From Phoronis australis (taxonomy: Eukaryota > Phoronida > Phoronidae), in assembly GCA_002633005.1 (NCBI GenBank), contig NMRA01000151.1, forward strand, positions 540,400 through 604,399: a stretch of 64,000 nt of DNA, written 5' to 3'. The notes below the pieces were generated by a model. That model was not told where the DNA came from, did no database searches, and saw nothing but the letters and a program-made list of their open reading frames with translations. The translations under genes were made by a program, and so were the position numbers. Positions within the stretch are counted from its first letter, which is position 1. Each line of letters starts with the position of its first letter. Positions 24,011-35,640 of this stretch are shown one piece after another.

Positions 24011-27000
24011 AGAATTACGCGTTTTGTAGGCGAAAAGAATTTTATAGTCATTTTTTGTGAAAGGAAGCATGTATTGTTGCTGGCTACTGATGCTTTTAAA
24101 TACTTATTGAGTCTCCGAGTATTTAGGGTGATATTGAAATTGTTAATACGTACAGACCGAAATATTATTGGTCTATTTTGTCTCCTGGACAGTTAGATGT
24201 TCAAGAAAGACATTCAATAGGTTGTGGGTAAACACAAATACAACGCACAAAGATCAAGTAGATAAGTTAAACAAGAATGCCACAACCCATTTTGTATCAG
24301 TTTAGATCGAGTAGTTCCACTCGGTAACAGCAAGTTGAGTTTTTATACCTGACACCAGACGGTGGTATTGAAATTAGCAATGACTTCACAGGTTCTAACA
24401 TAGTCTGCTCACCTGTTCACAAGACGCTTACTGGTGTCAGCTTATCGCTTAAGTGAATTCATCGTTATAATCCAATAAATCATCAAAATTCGATGTAAAA
24501 CCCTTACAGATACATTGAGTTTTCAAACAAATGAGTTGTTGCGGGTTTGTAGAAATTTTGAGCGTACCGTCGTGTCCTACAAAGCTCAGGAGGCCAACTT
24601 ACCGAGGTCGGCCGCGGGAGTTTGGAATCTGGCGATAAATTATAATTATTCTTCCGTGAAATACAGACAGGAGAGCATAACCATGTGCTGTAGTTTTTGA
24701 CTTGCATTTTTTAAAGTTCTAAACACAAAACTCTCGTTATAACCCAATGGCTCGGAACCGATCAGGCTCGTCGCTCCCCGGGAAGACATTACAAACATAC
24801 ACGTAAAGCAACCGGATTGGTCGGCTGCGAAAGTTGAAAACTAAACTTCCATTCACGAAAAGACCAGACTAGTCAACCAAACAAATAATGTGCAAGTGAA
24901 TATTTTGGTAAATTCGCTGCGAAATTGCAAATCTACATACTTGTCAGGGGTCGCCAAGCCAGGTTACCCTTCCACAGAACCGTACAGGGAAAAGGTGTAC
25001 ACCCGGTCAATTAGTTTTATTGCATCTGAAGCCGGTAACACAGTATGATTTATTCATTTTTGATTTATCAAAGCATTTGCAGGCACGAACAATCCTAAGG
25101 CACTAAAAACTGTATATACTTAGACAGGCTTTGACACTTTGTTGTTGTTTTATATAAACTTTGGTTAGGTTGAGAATAGGTCATTTTGAAACAGAGCAAC
25201 GCCTGCCATAGACAATGAGATACTTCATGGGCTCATACTTGGTATTAACGGCGTACTCTTCGTTTTATAATACCGGAACTACTACCAAAGCATTTCGGGT
25301 TCTCGAGGAAATCTAAAAGAACGATATACCCGCTTTCCTCGCAGCTTCATGGTTCGCACCAGCCGGAACGATACGCCACACAATAGCAGCCCACAATGAG
25401 CTGAAGAGCCACTGACGTCGCTGCGTCGTGTACACACCTTCCTTACAGGTTAACGCGACAGCTTTCGGCGAAGCGAGATCGACTGCATACAAGGTTATGT
25501 AGACATGAGCCAATTAAGACGGTAACAAAACCTAATTAAATCAGGTGGAATTCTCCTTTAATATCATTGAAAAGATAAAGAAGATACATTATGGACCTAA
25601 ATATCTCTAAAGGACAATTTTCAAGTATCAAATTTCTGCTCATTCATTCAGCAATGCGAGCCATCCACTCTCGGTATTTTGGTCTCCTCCACCAGACTCC
25701 GTGTGCTTGTCTGAGAACTGACCCTATAGTTGACTGCATTATTAGACATAATGACGTCAATAATTAACGACAAAAGCCTTGTTTCATATTTTGCGCCGGA
25801 ATGGTATAATTAAGCCCAAGTTTGACATAGTTGGAGAGATGGACTATGCTTCATAGTTATATAACATAGCTCATGTTAGGTTAAAGCAATCTGCGCAATA
25901 CTTGCACACGAGCTAATTGCTCTTGTCATGAGCAATTAATTTCCACACGACCCTTGAGAACGTCTCGTTTGTTTCCGGGGGTGAAGGGGGTTGATGTTTA
26001 TTCAAGGCACGTGGAACCGCAGAAACAAAGACATGGTGTCCCAAGGTAATGGTAAATATCATAAGAACAATGTCTGAACAATCAACATGCAAATGATGTT
26101 TTTGCCAAACAAGATAGATTTAATAACATAACATTTCATTGGGCCTTATGTTATTTATTTCATTAGTCTTGTGCTGAGCTAAAATTGAACATTTAACTTT
26201 AAATTTATACATTGACTCCATTTAAAGATATAAAATATCTTCAAATGGAGTCTCAGTTATTAGAACTTAAACGTTTTCAATCTCTAGACCTTTTTCGTGT
26301 CTACATATTGTAGAGCATAATTACAATTCAATGTGTCGGTATTATACATAATACTACAAAGGTAATCGAAAAAGCCACCACATGACAACTTTAATTGAAC
26401 AATTGTTGCCTAAAATTGTTTGAAACAAACCGCATCGTCTATGTCACAAAGTTTACATTTACGTTCACATTTGGAGAACAAGTTCAGTGAAACAGAGTGC
26501 ACTTTTCGGTAATTTTCTTCTCGCCGCACAATGCACTTTGTCGTCTGCGGGAACTTGGCCTCAGCGCTGTCCAGTTACACAAAGGCAACACGTCTTTCAG
26601 ATTAATTACCGGTTTACACACAATTAGTTTAATTATTAATTTTCACCACGTCCCTCGTGTCTGGAGCACGGGGTAGAAAATATGCCATAAATGAACAGTG
26701 TTTAACATCCTAGCAGTAGTAATTTATATGCGCAACAGTGATACACTTGATCGAATCGGCAGCGAGACACGCTCCAGAAGCTAGTTTTCAGGGAAACAAC
26801 GTACATGACTGCGAACACAAGGTCAACATACAATGCAGAGTAATAGAGAAATTACAGAGAATATATAATGGCACTGTAGGTTACCCTGCAAAGCGGATGA
26901 GCGACAATTTACGATGGCAGACTTAGGGAAGTTCATGTACTGTTACATGTAAGAGTCACTGCATGAGAAAGACAGGCAGATGCGGGAACATTACATGTCA

Positions 27001-27094
27001 CGGATTTTTTTTTGAAATATAGCTTAGTTTTTCTCTTAGGCGGAATGGTCAACACCTAAAATAATTTTATTTATAGCACACATCACGAATTTTT
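24011..27094. other. no recognisable gene
   Basis: AT-rich sequence with short frames only. A near-perfect hairpin is at 26214-26252. A minus-strand frame at 25313-25513 has no domain. Confidence 0.5.
26214..26252. repeat. hairpin, 18-bp arms, 3-base loop
   Basis: GACTCCATTTAAAGATAT, loop AAA, then ATATCTTCAAATGGAGTC. One mismatch in 18 pairs. No flanking duplication was seen. It may be the core of a small inverted-repeat element; arm length alone is short for a microRNA precursor. Confidence 0.7.
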
Positions 27095-27290
27095 GTCCGA
27101 CCGGTCGGAAATTGGTCGACGACCAGCCGTCGACCGGTCGTCTTGCCGACCAGCAGCCGACCAACAACGGTCGGCTTGGAGCCGTCTGCTGAGTCGCCTC
27201 TGTGGTCGGCACTTGGGTCAGCTAAGTGGTCGTCAAGTGTAGACGACCAATTCGGACTAAGCGTGTCCTTGGTCGGCAATTGACCTATCG
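27095..27290. repeat. GGTCG/CGACC-rich clustered inverted motifs
   Basis: About ten copies of GGTCG or its complement in both orientations within 200 bases, including CCGACCGGTCGG, GGTCGACGACC and GTCGACCGGTCGTC. It lies just upstream of the THAP relic at 27446. Subterminal arrays of short motifs are typical of transposase-binding regions, so this may be the end of the element that carried the THAP domain (inference). Confidence 0.6.
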
Positions 27291-27445
27291 CCAGGATTAT
27301 GACAGACGGCTTAATTGACCAATCAGAACGCAGCATTCTTGGCACACCTTCGTCTGCGTTTCCAAGCCGCCATTTTACTCGACAAACCACACGTAGTCGA
27401 GTAAAACTTACTTTAGTCTCTAGTTCAAGAAATTGTCCGCTAAGA

Positions 27446-27745
27446 ATGGGGAAACGGTGTTGATTTGGTGTGTGTAGCACCGACAGCCGTTATGCTGCTC
27501 CAGAATAATATCCCGTCATTTTTGGCATGTCCTAAGCCGAAAAATGATGTTGAAAAGCGTAAACTATGGATCAGAGTGTACGGCCGCACAAGCAGCTGAA
27601 CTTAGCGATGTTGCTTGACAACTCGAAGGCTTTAATAAACACAAATATGTTAGTTCCAAGATACGCACTTTTCAGCTTGGTGGCTATGGTGCAGGGCTAT
27701 CTCAGATTTTGACTCCCGAGTTTCCTATGCCTGGCCGCCTTTGTC
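27446..27745 (+). pseudogene. decayed THAP DNA-binding domain
   Basis: The plus strand keeps THAP-domain pieces in shifting frames: MGKRC at the start, then IPSFLACPKPKNDVEKRKLW and IR, then RPHKQLN, then FNKHKYVSSK...F (counterpart of the KH.YVCS.HF segment), then TPEF (counterpart of the proline segment after the domain). THAP is a C2CH zinc-binding domain found in P-element-type transposases and host THAP proteins. Here there are at least two frame changes and several stops, and a key cysteine (YVCS) is replaced by serine. It cannot encode a working domain. It probably belonged to a DNA transposon because of the motif-rich tract beside it. Confidence 0.7.
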
Positions 27746-28322
27746 TCGGCACCTGCTGGATCCCAGCACTCTAGCGGTAGTCCCCGAAAATTGTTGTTTT
27801 CAGGGACATTTTTATCTTATGTTTTTTTTTTAATTTTTTTCAACCTAATGGACATTATTTTGTTTCGTATCAGAGGTACATTTTTGTTATTCATAAACCG
27901 TAGGCTGGCGTTCAACTTAACTTCAAAATTCAGAGATTCGATCGGCACAGGGAAGAGCACTGGATAACTGCCGGAACTCACAGCCTTGGTAGAGCTGTTG
28001 TCACTAAAAATAAACTGTTGACTTACTTTTTGATGTGTACCCTCTAGTATAGACTATGTTTGTAGAGTTAGAGAGAGCTCATTTTGAAGTTGTTCAAACA
28101 TGATATTTAGATTTATGAAGCTTTAAAAAAGAATTTGAGTTATTTTTGTAAGTACCATATTTTTGCAACTACCACACCAGACTTGTAATCTTTCGTAACG
28201 ACTTAGTGATCATGCTACCTTCAAAATTAAATGAAAGCTACCTTTATGAAATGAAACTACAAAAAATGCTATAGTTCATAGGAAGGTAGGCCTAATTTAA
28301 ATGTCTTAATGGTGCAAACGGC
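27746..28322. other. no recognisable gene
   Basis: AT-rich sequence after the THAP relic. It could be the rest of the same dead transposon, but I see no transposase motif. Confidence 0.4.
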
Positions 28323-28327
28323 AATTC

Positions 28328-28652
28328 CATAGGCGGATTTAGGGGGGAGGCAGGGGCCCCAGCCACCCCCCCCCCCTTGGCTGCCGCAAGCAATATGAAA
28401 CAGCAAGAGCATGAATCGTGAGGAAATATTGAGTTCAGTAACTAGGACCCGTAGCGGAAGAGGGGGGCTCAGACCCCAGATCGCGGCGGAATCGTGTTCC
28501 TGTTTTTTTAGTCCATCGATAGATTTTCTGAACAGAAGGTCCAACAGTCTACATCCCTGGCCCCTGCAACTTTCGGGCCGCCTTTGCACATACAATCGCA
28601 CTTTGCCCAACATATGTTGGGCTCCCCCTGTGGTATCCTAGATCCGCCACTG
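28328..28652. mobile_element. hAT-like non-autonomous element, 5-bp target duplication (copy A)
   Basis: The left end CATAGGCGGATTTAGG and inverted right end CAGTGGCGGATCTAGG are flanked by AATTC on both sides (28323-28327, 28653-28657). It is 325 bp, G-rich at the left and contains a C12 run. It shares TGTTGGGCTCCCCCTG near the right end with copy B (21204-21910). It has no coding capacity. Minus-strand frames across it are artefacts. Confidence 0.8.
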
Positions 28653-28657
28653 AATTC

Positions 28658-31600
28658 CAGACATTAATTTGACTTAGACACAGCCCTAGACCTACCGGAG
28701 CTAACTGTTTGCCTAGGACGTGATGAGTGTGTACCTGAGCTATGAACCTGAATTTTTTGATCAAAATATTTCGTTAAATTAGAAAAGTGTAAACAGTGCT
28801 ATCGAGTCGACCTGGTCAGAGACTATAGTGCATGTGTTGTCTGTAATCTATGACCTACTTTACTCCAGGAGTCCCACCAGTTGTGACCTACTTTTCATCT
28901 GGCGAAATTTAGCAGACGACAGAATAAAAATATCGGTGTATCTTCACTCATTTTATTCGAAAGATCGTGAAATTTATGGAATCGTACAGATAATTCGACT
29001 TTAAGATACACATCCAGCTTTACATGAACATATCGTATCAGTGGCCTTGTCATTTGTCAGGTGAAGGTTGCCCCGAGGCCGAGGGATTCTTCGGATTTTC
29101 GCTGGCTCCTCGAGCACTTATTTTTTCATCGTCACCTTTACAAATTCCCATATCATGAACGTACGATTCTCTGTTGAAAAGCATCGTCTCTTGTCTCTGT
29201 CGAAGCGTTTTCAAATAGTGCAAAAACACTCATCGATTCCACCAGGAACGTTGAATAGCGACAGTGTATTTGCTCTGACATCTCGTTCGATTGTCGGGTA
29301 TCACGTGACTTTTCGCATAGGGGCGGAGCTTGCGATAGGTCAATTTGCCATTTTATGACTTAGTGGGTGAACTTTGGCCAAATAAACATTTAACTGTTCG
29401 CTGTTCGTTCACCAGTGGCAACTCCGGTCTTGATATCGGTTTATCAACATTTGTTCAACTATTGAAAGGTGGTAAAATCGAATCAACCTACAAATACAAA
29501 GTGCGTGACATTACACCAACGTGAACTTTATGTTGAATTACTGACGGCGACGTAAAATCAAAAGTTAAGTAATATCGCGGAAGCATAATTTCAGTGCCTT
29601 TGTATGAGACTTTTTATACAGTACATTATGCATAAAAACAAGCAAGAAATTTCAAATTTTACAGTAAAATTGCACAAAAATCAGAATACAAAGCTGGCTG
29701 TTTTACGACCTCAAGTGTTTTCATGCCGCGGAATGCTCGACAAGCAGAACGCATTCGCGCTCATCTGTTATTGCTCTTGATCATCACTTCATCACGCTGT
29801 ACAATTTGCTTTACCACAGATAATTATTGTTTATTTTTGTATAATTTCTTAATATGTTTTTATAGCATTAGAACAAAAGTTTATTTTAAGAACAACATAA
29901 ATAATGGTTTTAACATAGCGCAGTTATTAAGATCATGGACGCATGAAAACGGAAACATGTGATCGGTTATAATGTCATCCATGATCCATCATCACTCTGA
30001 ATTTGTTGTCACTTTCGGAGTAAAAAATTGTTTCGAAGCTAGAGCCTTCCTATTTAGCCAGCTAGCTGTATGAAGACTATTGTTAAAATACAGCAAGGTG
30101 TTACTGTGTATTGAGCTGCGACAGACCTCGAAATTGCTCGTCACCTCGTCGTGAAGCTTGTATCAACATGAGCTGAAGACCGGCGGGTGTGCATGCAAAA
30201 TGTGGAACTCAATTGACATTCACCATGCCCGTTACCGCCATTTAAACGAAAAAATATCCGACGTCATTTTCTTGCGTAATTCTCTGCATTGGTACATTGT
30301 AACAAAGAAATGTACATGTACGTCGTCGTTTTGAAATTAGTACATTTGTGACACGCGCCACTTCCATTAGATGATGACAACATCGCAGCAAAATCTGTTC
30401 TAAAATTCGGTTTACTGATATCAAATTCCAAAAACATATAATGAAGTGAAACCAATTTGTTGTGACATTTAGACAACCTCGAGGGAGAACGTTTGATTGA
30501 AGAATCTGGGAAAAAGAAACTGACTAATAGGTGACGCAATATTTCATTGCGCCGAAAGTCGACGCAAAAGATCACACCACAATTTTAGCAGCAGAATAAT
30601 AGTAGAACAGCAATTTTTTCAACGCCGGTAAATAATTTAGATTACTCAAGAAAGATTCTATTGGGTCAGTCTTTTACCCGCAACGGCGCAATTAAAAGTT
30701 GTATATTTAATTTAGTAAACAGCTTCGCACCAAGGCCGAGCCCTTTGGATTAAGAACAGAATACTTAACGTTTCGCGTCTACTCTAAGGGGTAAAAGTTA
30801 TACTTATTTACGTGTCATTACAAACTTCTCCTGTTGAGAGTTTCTTTCTCACAGAAGCCGTCTTCGAATGTAGAATTTTGCCTGTGGTATGATGTAGTGT
30901 TTGTCCCATCATTTTAGTTCACGTTCTTTCCGAAAATTAGTAAACGAATGTTCGTTTTCAAAGCAGGGGGAGAATTGTGACCAGATATAAATGTGAATGG
31001 CTTATTGTCCGCGTACGTGCTATTCAAACTTAACTTATAATTCAACCGATATTACAATATACGTTTGCCTAAGAACGTGCTCCGAGTCAGTGACCCTGTA
31101 ATCAGTATGCTGTAAACTTTGTTTACCTAAACTTTGAAGACGTGCTTTGTCTCGGTGTATTAATGAAGGTCCAAACAACACACGACTCTGAAAGTTTTGA
31201 AAACACAACTCTTTCTTTACGCAGATACGTTTTCTGCCCACGCGTACATTTGATGTAGCCCCGGCCCAACTCTCACTAAGTAAAGTTAGTGGCAGCCAGC
31301 TCACACTAAACCCCGGCGGCCGGCCACATTTCACGGCCCGAACTACTGACGTGTGTCATTGGTTCAAGTTTAATCTTTATTAGAGCTCAAATCATAAAAT
31401 ATAATACAAAAGTGCAAATATGGTGATAACCAAACGGGGGAGTATTGAGGCCTGAATTCTGGACACCGGGGTTCAGTGCCAGGGCCTAGCTTTTTGTCAG
31501 TCATAAAAATGACGAGTGGGAAGAAGTTAAGTACAACTGCTTCATAGTAAAAATCTGGTCAAAAGAGATTGAAAGAATATTAAAAGAAGTGATGTTGTTA

Positions 31601-32712
31601 TCTCTGATCAGTGTTAGTAATGATCCCAGCCACCGCGAGTATGATAGGTCTTAAGACAACACGGTAGTTCCCTCGTACCTCGCAAAGTTTAATAGTTTAT
31701 AACTTATTAGTTCATCGACTTTTAAACATGGAAAACCATGATTGTTTTTTTTCCAACTTAATACAGCCATGGAGTTTAACGAAATTCGGCGCCGGTCGCC
31801 GTGCGCCGCCCCTGCCACTCGACTGTTTTGAGTCATTTTCTGCAGCCCGCGGACGAGATTCATGAAGTCGCAATTCGGTAATTTAATATATCAACCTAGC
31901 ACACTGCAGGCTACATGTATATAGAAGCACCAAAAAACTGTTTCCCGGAGCGTGGAAAAGTCTGCGGACACGAAAAATGTTTTGTTTCACCAGCGCCGTA
32001 ACGCCGCCGTGGGGACGTGACTCGAAAGTTTTCAGTTTCCTTGAACGTAGAACTACGAAAGCGCACTAGCCCACAGAAATAAAATGAACTATTTCTCTCG
32101 TTATCTCAACTTTTCATCTTGTCATATCTGAGCTGTAAATTTCGAGTAGCGGTAACACAGAGCATGAGCGATTAACGGCGGGAGGTCTAACCACATGTCA
32201 ACTGATTTTCAAAAAGACTCCGCCGTAACTCAGGGGACGCCAGACTACGGCACAGAGTCGCTCTCAAAATACCTTCATAAAACTATTTCTGTGATCTCAT
32301 CTCCTCGGACGACCACATCACTTCCCTCGTTCCATTCAGTTTCCAAAGTCCTTCAACTCAGTTCATGGTTGCGTTTTTCTGATTGCGTGAACCGTTTAGC
32401 CAGTCTGGACCCACTGTCCCTCAAAGCCTGTTGCTTCCGATGACTTGTTTTGGCTCTCCATCTATGACATCATTTTTTTCTGTAACCAGTTCTGTGATGA
32501 AACCTTTTCCTCATGAGGAGAAAAGGGTTCTGACCTTTTTCTACTCATTTTATTGATGGCAGAGCCACCAGGAAAATTGGCGTTTGCGCTGACTCTATCT
32601 ACAACTGCGTGATGTCATTGAAACCCACGTCATCACAGCTCCATTGAAGCACTTCAATAGTTTCTTTGTTGGGTTAACCCAGCTCGACACAGTGGGGTGC
32701 CTTGGATACTTT
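28658..32712. other. no recognisable gene
   Basis: Open frames up to 103 codons (29068-29358 plus, 30264-30575 minus, 31035-31334 minus, 32195-32443 plus with ATG) carry no domain I know. A CpG-richer patch at about 31740-32060 and an AATAAA-type signal on the minus strand near 31377 could belong to an unrecognised transcript or repeat. Confidence 0.5.
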
Positions 32713-33019
32713 AAACCAGCCTCAGGCGTTCATTAATGCTAGGACCTCGCTAAAAAGCAAGACTTCGCGAGATTACGTGAGATATTACCGAGCATTTTAA
32801 ATAAGAACACATGACTTTGACTACGTTTTAGCTAGGTCCTAGCGTCTACTGAACGCACGCCAGGCGTGCGTTCAGTACCGTTAGGACCTACGATAGGACC
32901 CAGCTACAATCTAGCAAAGTCACGTGATCTCATTTAAAATACACGGCAATATCTCACGTAATCTCGCAGTCTTGCTTTTTAACGAGGTCCTAGAGTCACT
33001 GAACGCCGGAGGCAGGTTT
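32713..33019. mobile_element. foldback (palindromic) element made of two inverted-repeat halves
   Basis: The whole 307-bp segment is one long imperfect palindrome, with its centre at about 32862 inside CTGAACGCACGCCAGGCGTG. The outer ends are GCCTCAGGCGTTCA (left) and its near complement at the right. Each half also has its own inverted ends: the left half begins GGCGTTCATTAATGCTAGG and ends with CCTAGCGTCTACTGAACGC. No clear target duplication or coding sequence. This fits two copies of a roughly 150-bp miniature element head to head, or a foldback element. Confidence 0.8.
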
Positions 33020-33556
33020 CACTGAACCCGCTCCCTGTAAACAAGAGCTACATGTAGCGTTGAAATGCACCCAGGACGGCAATGCAAATTGAAGAATTAT
33101 TTTTAATTCACTTTTTTGAGAAAAAAAAAATCAATGCGGAGGCACAGCAGTGATCCAATTGTTGTCGAGTTTAAAATATGTCTACACACGCCAAATTGTG
33201 AACTTTCAAAGGGTTAAGTAGATATCAACACAGATGTCAACAACAGCAACGCGGAGCGTTGAAATTTGCCCACGATAGCACTACAATTAAAGGTGTGCTT
33301 CAACAAGTATTCTTTAGAATTATAAGAATATCCATTAAACGCCGCATATTTCGCCAACTCATCCGAATTGAGAAAGTGGCGCCTTCTCTGCAAATCATAA
33401 CTATTTGCAGAATTTCATGAAAGTAAGCTAACGAAATCCTAAGCTATAGAGGCAAACGTAAAAATAACGTTAGGGGCTAATGCATGCTATGGTCCGAGCG
33501 GCAGAGCGGCAGAGCTGCTCTCTCACAGTTCTTGAAGTTTTTACTATGAAGGATAG
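33020..33556. other. no recognisable gene
   Basis: Nothing recognisable. It includes AT-rich sequence and the short direct repeat GAGCGGCAGAGCGGCAGAGC near 33500. Confidence 0.5.
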
Positions 33557-33690
33557 TGTGGATACTGATGACACTGGTCACATTGAGATATAGACTTCAG
33601 TGATTATGGATATCAAAGTGCATGTGGATACTGATGACACTCAGTGGTCAGATTTAGAAACAGATTTCAGTGATCTAGATTATGACGGGG
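33557..33690 (+). repeat. 66-bp in-frame tandem duplication with acidic coding potential
   Basis: Units at 33557-33622 and 33623 to about 33688 both begin TGTGGATACTGATGACACT and share TTCAGTGAT. The plus frame of unit 2 reads VDTDDTQWSDLETDFSDLDY and then stops after HGKLS. Unit 1 has a stop in the same frame. An Asp-rich N-terminus of a transposase or nuclear protein is one possibility, but no domain follows. Confidence 0.5.
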
Positions 33691-33950
33691 ATATGCCACA
33701 TGGAAAACTTTCTTGACATGTTTTCTGGAAATTTAAATGGATTATTTGTAAACAAATGTCTTTGTTTATGGAAAACAAAAAGTAAAACTATTTGTTGAAC
33801 CCTTTATCAATAATGAACTTGGATAATTTTTATATCAACATGAAGCTCATTTACTCAAGATGTGTTTCTGAAAATTTGGTAAGTATATGTTTACTAATGA
33901 CTAAGTGACGAGGTTTTAATTATGTGCAGTGCTTGTGACCTAGTTATTTT

Positions 33951-34690
33951 TTTACAATTAATACATTTATTACAAAAGACAAATACATATACAAATATAC
34001 ACACAACACAACAACGTACAGAGCTGTGCAAAAAAATAACGAGAAAGCATTGCAATGTTACTTCGAAGTTAAAAAGTACTCCTTAAGTTTCTGTTCTGGC
34101 ATCTGGTCAACTCTCTGGGTCCCCTCATGTTTGAAATACACATTTCCAATCTTCCCATTTTTTGTATCATTAAATTTCCGTGTGCTTAACGAAGCACTAA
34201 CTTCTGTATTAAAACACTCATTCAAAAACTTTTTAAGACATCCTAAATTAGGTTTGACGTTAGCAAATTTCCTTTTAAAAATGAAAATTTTAGTTTGTAA
34301 AAGAAACCAATTCAAAATTCTATTCTTTTCATTTTGAAGACCAAATATTATGGTGGTTTTGTCTATTTCAAAATTTGCTTGCATTGCAGTCGTTAACTAG
34401 AGACGTACCCCGTGCCAGAAAGAATTAACATATTCACATTCAAAGAATAAGTGTTCTAGAGTTTCGGGAAAGCCATTTACAAAAAGTACAAGCATTTGAG
34501 TCCAAGTATCTAATCTTATTTAAAAAGTAGTTAGTAGGTAGAATTCTATGCAGTAAGCGGAACTGAAAAAAGGAAGCATGTGTCATTCGTACATTCATGA
34601 GGAAGTTTGTAATACAAGTTCCACATCTTCTCTGATAGCGAAAATCCCAGTACTTCGAATTTCTTTTGAGCCCTGAAAGACTTAAACCGT
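33951..34690 (-). pseudogene. LINE 3' fragment (reverse-transcriptase C-terminus, zf-RVT type)
   Basis: The minus strand gives EKMWNLYYKLPHECTND, FQFRLLHRILPTNYFLNK and CTFCKW, and in another frame PETLEHLFFECEYV with FWHGV, then IIFGLQN and IFIFKRKFANVKPNLGCLKK. This is the classic C-terminal end of many LINE reverse transcriptases, with a C..C...H...C (zf-RVT) motif. At least two frame changes have occurred. An AATAAA signal and a short A-run (T-run on the plus strand near 33950) mark the 3' end. Its 5' end runs directly into the DIRS-type element, so it is 5'-truncated at about 34690. Confidence 0.85.
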
Positions 34691-34699
34691 GTTTTAGAA

Positions 34700-35640
34700 C
34701 CAGTCCAGGTTGTGGACTAATAGTTTTTTCACAGTTAATACGAACATACGTTTTATATGCGTGTGAGTGTGTAGACCATCTGCCTGCGAGTCTGATTTGT
34801 TCCGGTGTCCACCCAGCCATGCTTGCCGCTGTTGCAGCCCCAATGCGGAATGAATGGAACCGGTATTTGCCATGTTCCACGCCCATTTTTTTCATTGCCA
34901 ACCGGAGGATAGCGCTAAACTGATAGCGAGTGAGGGGTTTTCCTCCAAAATGACAGAGGAACTGGCGGGCGCTTGGTGGTCTGAGTTTGTGAAATTTAAG
35001 CATGTTGTGGACTGGGCATATAAACTGGTGGTGAGATAAGGGATGTAGAACGGGTGTCGATATTTTCCCACGCTGGTCGGTCTTGGATGATGTGATTTTA
35101 ATAAGGACCATGTTGTTGGCAAAGGTGACATCGTCCGCTTGAAGACCTCCATTGTTTGGGCCAACTAACTCCGATATTCGGAAAAAAACAAAAAAACGCC
35201 AAAGCGTATGCTGTCTTGAAAAGCTGCGTCTCGTATGTAGAGGAGCAGACTAGATGCAGGCTGTGGACCAACTGGTACAGTATCGCAGGAGTAATTGGTA
35301 GTCGGGTGTCAGCACTTTTCGCACAACGACGAAGGCCCTCCAGTATCTTGGACGCGATGAAGTTGGTGGCAACATGTGGGTAACCATCCACCTTGCATTT
35401 AAAGTACACTCCTGCCAAGTATGACTCGACGGTACGGGCCGCAAAACCGCGGAGAGACATGTACGAAATATATAGGACTAGATGGTCGGTTCGAGGGGGC
35501 CAACACAGGGTTAGGTTCTGCTGTCGTCTGAACGAATCAAATGACTGGAGACCTTGGTCGTACACTTTATGGGTGTTGCTGGAGATTGGTGCCTGGATTA
35601 ATCTAGCTGCCTCATCGTGGAGATCAGTTGCAGGAATTGG
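34700..35640 (-). pseudogene. DIRS-type tyrosine recombinase ORF (one frameshift)
   Basis: The N-terminal SAM-like core-binding region (VYDQGLQSFDSFRRQQN, YLAGVYFKC, SKILEGLRR) is followed by the catalytic domain. Box I FFRISELVG keeps the first arginine. LIKITSSKTD, then YRFHSFRIGAATAA (His-x-x-Arg), LAGRWSTHSHAYKTYVR (tryptophan and nucleophile tyrosine) complete the R-H-R-Y set. A frameshift in a T-rich run near 35180 separates box I from the upstream frame. Near 34700 the frame continues without a stop into the neighbouring LINE fragment. The family cuts and rejoins DNA through a 3'-phosphotyrosine link. Confidence 0.85.

Noticed and set aside
26214-26252. MicroRNA precursor
   Set aside because: Arms of 18 bp with a 3-base loop are too short, and I recognise no known mature sequence.
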